NCBI RefSeq assembly: GCF_016808095.1
Contig: NC_068980.1
Span: 2,604,001 to 2,668,000 of the forward strand
Length of the DNA: 64,000 bases
Direction of reading: 5' to 3'
From: Vigna angularis
Lineage: Eukaryota; Streptophyta; Magnoliopsida; Fabales; Fabaceae
Under the pieces are notes generated by a model. That model was not told the origin of the DNA. It worked only from the letters and a program-made list of their open reading frames with translations, and ran no database searches. Position numbers and translations under genes: made by a program. Shown one piece after another: positions 25,102 through 34,063 of the stretch (position 1 is the first letter of the stretch; every line of letters starts with the position of its first letter).

Positions 25102-27552
25102 TTATCGCACCACCTCCTCAAAATCCTGCCAAAAGGGTCTGGCCATCACGCCCAGTTCTTTTTCTTCATCCTCTTCCCCCTCATATTTTCTAGACAGGGC
25201 ATCTGCAGCTTTATTAGCAGCCCCTGCTTTGTAAACTATCTGGAAGTCGTATCCCAGCAGCTTTGCGATCCAGTCCTGTTGATTTTGGGTGGTAATACGT
25301 TGCTCCAGCAAATGTCGGAGGCTTTTTTGATCGGTATGAACGATGAATTTCTGCCCGACGAGGTAAGGCCGCCAATGTTGTATGGCCAATACTAGAGCCA
25401 TTAATTCCTTCTCGTATATTGACTTGCTCAACTTCCCCTCAGATATCGCCTTGCTAAAATAAGCTATGGGCCTCCTCTCCTGCATCAAAATTGCCCCCAC
25501 TCCTCGGCCGGAAGCATCACATTCGATGTGGAATGACTGCTTAAAATCGGGCAGTGACAGCACGGGTGCTGTCGTCATCGCCTTCTTCAACGTCTTCCAA
25601 GCCTCCTCTGCCTCTGCGTTCCAAGTAAACCCACCTTTCTTTAGCAGTTCCGTCAGAGGTCGGGCGAATTTTCCGTAGTCTCGGACGAATCGCCGGTAGT
25701 ACCCGGTCAACCCCAAGAACCCTCTCAAGCTCTTTACTGTTCTTGGTCTTTCCCACTCCACTATGGCCTTTATTTTATCGTCGTCCATTTCCACGCCCTT
25801 GCTGGAAATGACATGCCCCAAATATTTAACTTGGGTTTGCCCGAATTCGCTCTTTCTCCGGTTAGCCACCCACCGTTCTCGCTTCAACGTCGACAGTACG
25901 CTCGCTACATGCTCAAGATGTTCCTTCCAATTACCGCTGTAAATCAGTATGTCATCGAAGAACACCAAGACATACTTTCGCAAATAGGGCCGGAGAAGAC
26001 TGTTCATTGCGCTCTGAAACGTCGTCGGCGCGTTGGTGAGTCCGAATGGCATTACTGCGAATTCGTAGTGCCCCTGGTGTGTTCGAAAAGCCGTCTTCTC
26101 AATGTCCTCCTCGTGCATGTGTATTTGATGATATCCGGCCTTCAAATCGATTTTTGAGAAGAAAGTCCCTCCTTTCAGTTCGTCCAGCAACTCCTCGATG
26201 ACGGTAATGGGAAATTTGTCTGGCACAGTCGCGCGGTTGAGGGCCCGGTAGTCTACACAAAAACGCCAGCTGCCGTCTTTTTTCTTCACCAGAATTACCG
26301 GACTCGAATACGGACTGTGACTTGGTCGGACCACCCCTGTCCGGAGCATCTCGGCGATCTGCTGCTCTATCTCGGTCTTCATCACGTGTGGGTACCGATA
26401 GGGTCTGACGTTGACGGGGTCACTTCCTTCTTTAAGTGTTATCCGATGTTGCATGCCTCTGTTAGGTGGCAAGCTGGTGGGCTCAGCAAACACCACGTCA
26501 TATTGGTCTAGAAGCTGCTCCATTTCCTCCTTCTGCTTTTCTGTAAGGTCCACATACTTCTGGCCACTATTATGGGCCTCAATGGAGCCCAATTCCCAAA
26601 CCATCATCCAAGCTTCTGCATTGTTTATTTTTAATAAAGCCTTGGGTCCCACCACCTTTCGTTCCAACTTGGGATCCCCTCTCACAGTTATCTTCTTCTC
26701 TCCTTGCCGATATACCATCGTAAGTTTTCCCCAATCTACAGTCACTTCCCCTAGCTTCTTTAACCATTCAATGCCTAGTATTATTTCCACTCCCCCAAGC
26801 TCAAAAAGGTAAAATTGTTCTACAATTTCGGTGCCCCTCAGCTCCAAAACTACTTGCTCACAACACCCGCTAATCTTTTTCTTCTGTCCGTCCCCCAAAC
26901 TGACGAAATAAGGTTGGGTCTCCCTTACTGCCATACCCAGTTCCGCCACCAAACACCGGCTAATAAAGTTGTGGCTCGCGCCACTGTCAATCAGAACAAG
27001 CACCTCTCTTTCTCCTATTCGCCCCTTTAATTTCATCGTTATGGAAGTAGTCAGGCCCCCCGCCGACAGGGCCGATAATTCCATCACGGCGATATCCACT
27101 TCTGTCTCCGTTTCACCTCCTTCTTCCTCCTCTTCATCCACCATAATCAACATTCGAATTCCTCGTTCTGGGCATCGATGGCCCGGGCTGAACGGACCTC
27201 CGCATCGGAAGCATTTTCCCTCCTCCCTCCTTTTCAAGTACTCTGAATACGGCAAGTTACGCGGACCCCGTTCTCTTCCTTCTCCGGTGGTTCTGGCGGC
27301 CCCGCTTCCTGGGGTCGTCTCTCTCCTCACAGACCCGACACTCTCAACGGCCCTCCCCCCTCCTCGGTTCTGCGAATCCCTAGTTGGATCAACTCGGGTG
27401 ACGACGCTCGTCGATCGTCCCCACGAATTTTGAATTTTGAAACCCGATCCTCCTCCCGTCATTAACGGTTTACACAATTTTTCTACGTCCCTCGCGATCC
27501 GCATCGTCGTCATGAGATCTGGGGGATCATGCGGCCTCACGTGATCGCCCAC
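25102..27552 (-). pseudogene. gag C-terminus, protease, reverse transcriptase and RNase H
   Basis: 817 codons including the stop, continuing gag after the nested insert. In order: a zinc knuckle (CFRCGGPFSPGHRC) at about 114-127; protease with LIDSGAS at about 188-193; reverse transcriptase at about 385-560, with MPFGLTNAP and catalytic FFDD at 531-534 (usually YVDD or FVDD); RNase H from about 675, with the acidic ECDASGRG, EKELMAL and HTDQKSL motifs and a closing ADALSRK near 795. The frame ends at a TAA at 25102-25104. Sequence beyond it continues in the same frame into integrase, so this is a single-codon break, not a natural end. Confidence 0.92.
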
Positions 27553-27795
27553 TGATGTGGCCCAATTTAACTTGTTAGCCGTTGCTAGGACTCGGGTTCA
27601 ATCCCCAGATCCCCGGCAACGGCGCCAAAAACTTGATGTGGCCCAATTTAACTTGTTAGCCGTTGCTAGGACTCGAGTTCAATCCCCAGATCCCCGGCAA
27701 CGGCGCCAAAAACTTGTTGACCCAAAACTTTACTTATTGGCCGTTGCTAGGACTCGGGTTCAATCCCCAAATCCTTGGCAACGGCGCTAAAGACT
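27553..27795 (+). repeat. Three tandem 81-bp units resembling a shortened tRNA-Asp
   Basis: The units are 27553-27633, 27634-27714 and 27715-27795, exactly 81 bp each. The first two differ at one base; the third is more diverged. Each contains, on plus, GCCGTTG (27578-27584 in unit 1), then GACTCGGGTTCAATCCCC, which includes a Pol III B-box-like GGTTCAATC (27595-27603), then CAACGGC (27617-27623), a G, and CCA in units 1 and 2 (CTA in unit 3). GCCGTTG and CAACGGC are perfect complements, as the two strands of a tRNA acceptor stem would be. Plant tRNA-Asp, from memory, ends in GGGTTCGATCCCCGGCAACGGCG. The D-arm and anticodon arm are absent. Confidence 0.8.
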
Positions 27796-28716
27796 TGTTT
27801 GCTCAAAAAATACTTGTTGGGCTCGATTTCGGCAAGTGCACCGAATCGTTCAAGTAATAAACCGGTAAGACCGGGTATCGTTTTCCCAAGAGACTCGTAA
27901 TACTAGAGAATTGTGCGATTAACAACTCATATAGACTCAAGAACATAACATCGATTTACAGAACAAGTGCAGAAATGTAAATTCATACATAATTACAAGG
28001 TTGGACTTTGGTATTGAAGGCACTTGGAAATGGAAAAGACTAGAAATGGTATGAAATGACATTGTTAAGGTTAGTTTTCACCAAAGCACTCTTGTCAAAA
28101 CCAATTTCGTCTCCTCTCTATCAATTTACTAAAGTCAATCCACTAAAACACTCTAGCCCTAATTCCTTAGGTGAAAGAGCCTAGGTTTTTTCTATCAAAC
28201 CCCAATTCCTTGGCAATCTAACAAGCAAAGCCCGCATTAAAGAGCTGGGATCTAAGACAACATGTGAATCATCTTCCATTCCTAGAATCAATGACCCACA
28301 AGGACTCTTATTTCAGTTCAAGATTTCATCTTACGTTCCCATAATCCATAAAACCCCAAAATCAAGCCATGAACGTTCCCATTACATGCAAGCTTTAAGA
28401 TTGGAAACAAGAATACTAGCAATTGATAGAAAAGGCATATATATAATCAAATCATTCAACAATTACACAAGAATTCAAAGGCTACAACTAATCCCAACAA
28501 GATGGGTTTGGTTCTCCATTTCCATGGAGAACCCTAAAGCTTACAACATGGAAGATGGAAGAAGAAGGAGACCCAAAGGAAGAGGAGGAGATGTTACCAC
28601 AAGCTCCTCACGCCCTCCATGAGCTCCAGCCGTGAAATCGCGCCTCCAAATGACCAAAGACCCTAAACCCTTCGCGTTTCTGGGTTAAATAAGCTGGATC
28701 TGACACATCAGCAAAA

Positions 28717-28960
28717 GTCGCGCCCGGGCGCCCTCTCAGTCGCGCCCGGGCGCGAAGCTCTCGGAAAAAGTTGCGCCCGGGCGCCCCATTTCTCACGCCC
28801 GGGCGCGGGCTTCTCGCAAAAAGTCGCGCCCGGGCGCCCCTTTTTCACGCCCGGGCGCGACCAGCACACAAAACTGGCACCTGGTCACAATTCTGTGCAG
28901 AAATTGGCCCTGGTGCAGTCGCGCTTGGGCGCCCCTCAGCCAGGGGGGGCCCGGGCCTGA
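28717..28960. repeat. Array of GC-rich palindromes (GCGCCCGGGCGC)
   Basis: Palindromic motifs CGCGCCCGGGCGCC or CGCCCGGGCGCG occur near 28718, 28740, 28771, 28795, 28824 and 28847. This is three pairs at a 53-bp period, with CTCGGAAAAAG/CTCGCAAAAAG between them. A decayed fourth pair lies near 28919 and 28945. The array lies inside the LTR-like body of the nested insertion. It is strikingly GC-rich against its surroundings. Confidence 0.88.
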
Positions 28961-29227
28961 CTTTTCAGCACTGCATCATTTTCACTTTTTCTGCAGATCT
29001 GCTCGCTTCTAGTGGTTGGTTCAGCCTTAGACATTGTTGGAGAGTCTTCCAAGCTCATTTTTAGCTACAAAATAAGGGATTATTGATGAAAGTACATCAA
29101 AGTAGCCAAAAACACAATTATTTAGAAAACAAGGCAAAACAAGAGGATTAAGCAAGTTATAAGTAAGAAAGGAGTTGATTTTGCCATTAAAATGATGCTT
29201 AAAATATGGTATAATTTAGCATTATCA

Positions 29228-29910
29228 CCCACCTCCTCCCTGAGTCCCGCCATAAAGTATCCAAGGATTTGCTCCTTCGGAATCTGAGTCGTCTGACCCA
29301 CTAACACCTCGAAATCCCTGATATAGTCTTCCACTGCTCCTGTCTGCTTGATCGCCGATAGTTTCTCATACACAGTTCCCCTCGTTCCTCCTCCAAATCG
29401 AATTCCCAAAGCTCGCTTCAACCCTTCCCAAGAATAGTTCTTGGTTTTCTCCCGCCAGAATCGGAACCAGCTTCCGGCGTACCCTTCCATACTAATGAAG
29501 GCCAGTTGCAACTTCTCCTCCTCTTCCACCTTCTGCACCTCAAAAAACTTCTCAGCCCGACTAATCCAATTCCAGGGTTCGCCCCCTTCGAACACAGGAA
29601 GCTCCACCCGCTTCCGCCAATTGGGCATCGTCCCCGTTCGTCCTACTCCTGTTTGTCCTCCATCGCCTCCTGGCTCTCCTCCGTTATCGTTTACAGACGA
29701 TTCACTGCCATCCCGACGCTGGCCCTTATTGTCGTTCTTGCGATCCCTTAAGATCGTCAAGATTGCTTGAATATCTTGGCGCATCACCTCGCAGTTTTGC
29801 CTCAGCGTTCCCGTTTCATGCCGCAAGAACACTGTCTCCGCTTTCGTTTCTGCTATCGCGACCTCCACCGCTTCAATTTGCCCCTCAACATTCACCACTC
29901 TTCCTTCCAT
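29228..29910 (-). pseudogene. gag, N-terminal part (interrupted)
   Basis: The frame starts at the ATG at 29910. It encodes a coiled-coil-like N-terminus (GQIEAVEVAIAETKAETVFL) and then the retrotransposon gag core (VELPVFEGGEPWNWI, LAFISMEGYAGSWFRFWRE, and a closing ILGYFMAGLREEV). Gag packages element RNA into virus-like particles. The frame is cut at the GTGGG target site by the nested element; the rest of gag resumes at 27552 in the same frame, so the insertion alone broke it. Confidence 0.88.
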
Positions 29911-29962
29911 TTCCCTCGAACGTCGTCGCTCACTTCTAGTAGATCCGGCAGGTCGGACCAAT

Positions 29963-30285
29963 TGTTAAGTTCCTGATTTGGGAACCTAATCAGGAACTCT
30001 TCTCACACAAGCAATAGGGAAAAATAGAAGAGAAAAGAATAGTGTCGTATTTTATTCACAAAGAATTGTATATGCATCAGTGATACAAGAGGCTTAACCC
30101 TCCTCCACAGGACTTAACCTGTTAACCAACTAACTGTCAAAAAAACAATCCTTTTCCCTGCCAACTACCCAACTTCTATTTATACTAATACCTCCTCAGC
30201 TCCCTTAACTGACTAACCCCTCTAACTCGCCTTCCTATTTCTCCTCTCATATACAATCCACCCCTATTTACCCTTAGGTCTATCA
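29963..30285 (-). repeat. 5' LTR of the chromovirus
   Basis: 323 bp, the same length as its partner. Six differences were seen by eye, all transitions. The primer-binding site starts about two bases after its end on the minus strand. Confidence 0.93.
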
Positions 30286-30290
30286 GAGTC

Positions 30291-31470
30291 TAAATTTCAC
30301 ATTAGATAGAAATGAGTAAGTTGAGTACTATAAGGTGAAATACTCATTAACAAATGGTTTTGGGTAGAGAGTGATGTCAATCATTCGTATGGTTTGGCTC
30401 ATATCTCATTGGTATTGTATCTCTCTGGTGAACTGTGATATCACCAACAATACCATAATTGCCAAGACAGAAAGAGCTAGTCTCTTCTTTACCTCTGATT
30501 TAACTCTTTCAAAAGGGTGATCGAGTTGTACACTCCACAGTCCACACACCACACACCACACAAACAAAGATAAATTTCATTACATCAACAGTAATAAGCA
30601 CTATAACATAATGAGGCAAAAAACCACAACAATTTTTGCCACAAATCGATTACCTCAGAAACTCTAAGGTCATACATAAACAATACAATTTCTGCCATAC
30701 ATACAATGACAGAGACAAAACAAAATTAAAACGAAAAAAAAGAAAGAAAGAAGGCATCATTGAAGTACAACTTCTTCTCCAGAACCATTCAATTTTGAAA
30801 ACAAAACTTACCTCGAAAGCAAAATGGTCGACGATGCCAGCCTTTACAGAGCACGACCCCTACGAACTTAACAAGTCCACTTCACCCCAACGTCGTCGTC
30901 AAGCCAACCCGATGACTCCCCACCACTACCGCAAACGCCAACTACCACGACCCAACACCCTACCGGAAACACCACGAACCCACCCACACAAACCGCAAAA
31001 CACCAGCCACCAACGACCGCTGCTCTGCGATAGAATGCCTTACGGTGACCAGAAATGGACCTCCACCTTCTTATGCTTGGCTCAGGGCAACCGCGGGACA
31101 AAATTTTGGTAATTTGGGGAGAGAGGGATTCCAAATTTGGGCAGAGGAGAGGAAGATTAGGGGGATTCCAAATTTGGGCAGAGGAGAGAAAGATTAGGTC
31201 TTGGGGTTTGGTGTTCTCGTTGGAGAGGAGAGGAAGATGACGTTTTGGAGGAGCAAGGAGGAAGGGTTTCTGAGGAAGGGTTTTGGACGACGAAACTTGG
31301 GCTACTGGAAAATGAATTGCAAAGCGGGAATAGCTTGATTTTGGCCAAAATACTTCGAAGACATTACCGAGGGCCCATAAGCCTTCGGTATTTTATTTCA
31401 CCATAGCATTACCGAGGGGTCGTAGGCCGTCAGTAAAATGCCGCCGGAAAAACCCACATTTCTTGTAGTG
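30291..31470. mobile_element. CACTA (En/Spm-type) transposon end and probable remnant
   Basis: The right boundary ends TTTCTTGTAGTG at 31459-31470, the inverse of the classic CACTACAAGAAA terminus. Just inside it are repeated subterminal motifs (CATTACCGAGGG, GCCTTCGGTA, CCGTCAGTAA). No matching left end was found: a CACTATAAC at about 30600 is too different. The left limit given is only the edge of the chromovirus. The interior encodes no transposase. A 37-bp tandem repeat (GGATTCCAAATTTGGGCAGA) lies at about 31126-31200. Confidence 0.6.
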
Positions 31471-33164
31471 CTAATGGTTTGTCTCAATGACTAACTCATC
31501 ATGGTTGTGGTTGATTGGGAATGCTTCCGCTGGAAGGTCACCTTAAGGTTTTGAGTAGAGACATTGAATGCTGACTTGCTTCCATTAGGCATAACTAAAA
31601 CTTAAGTTTTAAGGGACCTATTTGTTATCTTTCTAGACAAAAATGAGTTCATGTTGGGTATTAACACTTGTATTTTATGAATTAACATGTTTTAAATTTT
31701 GTATTTATGTATATGTTTATTTGATGATAATAGAAATGTAATGTATAAATTGTTTGGATAATGACAATACATAAACTTTTAAGGAGAAAGTGCTATATTG
31801 AATTTTGGTCTAGGTGTATTGAATTGTGATCCAATAAGATTATATTGACAATGTTATTATCCAACTCACATATTATAAGAGTTGAAGGAGGTTCCTATAA
31901 TTTGGTGTTTCGATATGAAACATGATCAAACTACACATTATAAGAAATTTACTGGTCATACTTAATAGGGAACATTAGTCCTAGTTATTTTTTTAAGAGT
32001 AGACTTGTTGAGAGTGTGAGATGATATGATAGGTACGAAAACTCTAAGCCTACTCAATGTACATATTTTGTAAAAGCATAGTCAAATGTTCAAGTCGTAT
32101 AAATGATGAGAAATGTGATTATCTTTTGTGCGTATGCTTTTATAGACATTTTATTGTCATTGAAAGCACTTAACAGTTCGATTTTGATAAAAGATAATTA
32201 ACACTGAAACTATTAATAAATGATATAAACTTTTAATTTCACATTTTTATATAATTGTATTTTGATGCACTATTTTGAATATAAATGTTTTTATTTAAAA
32301 AAAAACAACTCCTTATCATATTTTTGGAAAGCTTAAGAAACTTTAAATATAATGTATATATTAAGTTAATATTTATGCTTAATATTTTAATAACACTTTA
32401 ATTAGTAGTGTTATTATACTAATATAGAATGTTACATTTAAAATTTAGTTTCAACTTTCATATTACAAAAATAGATTTAAAAAACATGTATGTGAGCTTA
32501 TGGGTGGAGCCAGTCAATTTTTTTAAGCTCACTTATAAATGAGCTAAGTAGGTTTCACTATAAAGAACCAACCTTTAATCAACTGAGTCGAGCTGACTAA
32601 GTGCTCCTGACCCCTCTATCTTAAATATTAAGAATTATGCGTATATATTAAATGTTATGATTCTGTCTTATTTTTATTTCTTCTAACTTTTTTTTTAATA
32701 AACTATCAATAAAATAATAGTATTATAAGTTTCGATCTAATTTCAAGAAATAATATAAATCAAACCAATTAAAACTGTCCTGCACAACTTTTTTTTTCTC
32801 TCTCTTACTTTTGACATTTTTTCATGAGATTAAACCAAATTAACCTGGTTAAAATAAATTGGCTAGAACTGTTGGTACAATATTACTATATTAAAACCGG
32901 AAATTATTTCATATTATTTAAGAAAAACTCAATAATTCAAACCCATTTCAAAACCAGAATTAAAGAAAATTTTAAAACATATGTATTCTTATATTTGTTT
33001 TAGATAAGAACATTTTCTCATAAATGAACACAGAAAAACTCGTGTTTACATTTAAATTTAGAAAAAAAATGTAATTATGTTTTTCGTTTAGGAAATATGT
33101 AATTATATTAAATAATATTAAAAATTATTTCTGTCGTCTATGATAATTTATCTCATAAGTTTTT

Positions 33165-33207
<43 letters not shown>

Positions 33208-33530
33208 TTGTATTTTGGTATACACAAATCTATATAAAGAAAAAAAAGAAAAAAGAAAATGTTAAGATACAGTATATGGTGGTTTTGATCAACCATGTAC
33301 AACTTTTTTCAATTTATCACGCGTTTTTATGATTGAGGATTGAGTAATTGTTTAATTTATTTGAAAGCTCTTAAACACGGTATTATTATTCTTAATTATC
33401 AATTATAATAATTATTAATGGTTTGATTGCGTACTTAGCATTTGGCAGAAGGCAGTGAGATTTGGTTAATCTCAAATTATCGAAGGTACTTAATGGGGAA
33501 ATACAAACAAAACCGTCTTTTCACTAATTT
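31471..33530. other. AT-rich intergenic DNA upstream of the TBC gene
   Basis: No coding signal. It contains an (AT)n microsatellite at 33172-33199. The last 100-200 bases before 33530 would include the promoter of the plus-strand TBC gene. Confidence 0.5.
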
Positions 33531-33599
33531 TTGTTTTGTTATTCGAACAACGACGATGCACGCTCGGAGGAGGTTCTCCTCAACCTGAATTTCAGCCTC

Positions 33600-33670
33600 C
33601 ACTAACACCATTACTCCAGCACTCCACCACTCCCTCTCTCTCTCTCTCACTTTCTCTCTCTCATCGCAAC
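33600..33670 (+). repeat. CT-rich (pyrimidine) tract in the likely TBC 5' leader
   Basis: A run of CTCTCTCT repeats broken by short ACTTT stretches, 400-460 bases before the TBC start codon. Such tracts are common in plant 5' leaders and core promoters. A leader intron probably separates it from the start codon at 34064. Confidence 0.7.
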
Positions 33671-34063
33671 TCAAACCCTTTCCGTTTCAATCAATCAATC
33701 CATTCCGCCATCGTGTCTTCTATCCTTCTTCCATTCCTCTCTCGATTCAACTGCTCACATTTCGGTATGATTGCGATTCATGATTCCGTAGTATTTTTTA
33801 TTTTCATTTTGTTAACACATTCTGTCATCTGCGTATTTTTTTTAGGCGACTATTGCTCGTTCAATCTCTGCTAAAGAAGGAATATTCTGTAGTCGTTACG
33901 CATAGATCGAATTTTGAAATTGAAACGGAAATAATAATAACAACAACGATAGAAATGTAACATTGAAGGTTTTCGTTCGGCATGCAATTAGGGGTTTGTA
34001 TGTTTGTAGTTAGTTATTGACATTACTGTGATTGGTGATTGTGGTGGTAGGTGAGCTAGGGTG

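Larger units (their letters stand above)
27553..29227 (-). mobile_element. LTR-derived insertion nested in the chromovirus gag (1675 bp)
   Basis: Flanked by a perfect 5-bp target duplication CCCAC (27548-27552 and 29228-29232), with ends TG...CA (TGATGTGG and GCATTATCA on plus). Read on the minus strand, it is one LTR-like body (29227 down to 27796, beginning TGATAATGC and ending GCAAACA) followed by three 81-bp units, each carrying a primer-binding-site sequence for tRNA-Asp (TGGCGCCGTTGCCGGGGA). There is no gag or pol and no second LTR. It is best read as a solo LTR whose boundary was extended by repeated capture of the adjoining primer-binding region; an abortive integration product is an alternative. 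The sequence near 27830 (GGCAAGTGCACCGAATCG, CCGGTAAGACCGGGTATCG) is of a type I recall as widespread in plant LTRs. Confidence 0.8.
23352..30285 (-). mobile_element. Ty3/gypsy chromovirus (Reina-type) with nested insertion and broken pol
   Basis: Flanked by a perfect 5-bp target duplication GAGTC (23347-23351 and 30286-30290), with two 323-bp LTRs. It reads on the minus strand: 5' LTR 29963-30285, gag, protease, reverse transcriptase, RNase H, integrase with a chromodomain, 3' LTR 23352-23674. Domain order and the chromodomain after integrase place it among plant chromoviruses, Reina-like by remembered gag and pol patterns. Downstream of the 5' LTR is TGGTCCGACCTGCC, a probable primer-binding site whose tRNA I could not name. 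The purine-rich AGGAGGCAGG before the 3' LTR is the likely polypurine tract. The LTRs differ at six sites, all transitions (about 1.9%). The copy cannot be autonomous: gag is split by another element, pol has an in-frame stop, and an integrase catalytic residue is replaced. Confidence 0.95.

Noticed and set aside
27557..27857. Plus-strand open frames with repeated VARTRVQSPDPRQRR translation
   Set aside because: The repetition comes from the 81-bp tRNA-like units; there is no start context or protein family.
30636..31112. 158-aa plus-strand frame and its minus-strand partner near 30868-31134
   Set aside because: Low-complexity Pro/Arg/His sequence, open on both strands, within CACTA-like DNA; no recognisable domain.
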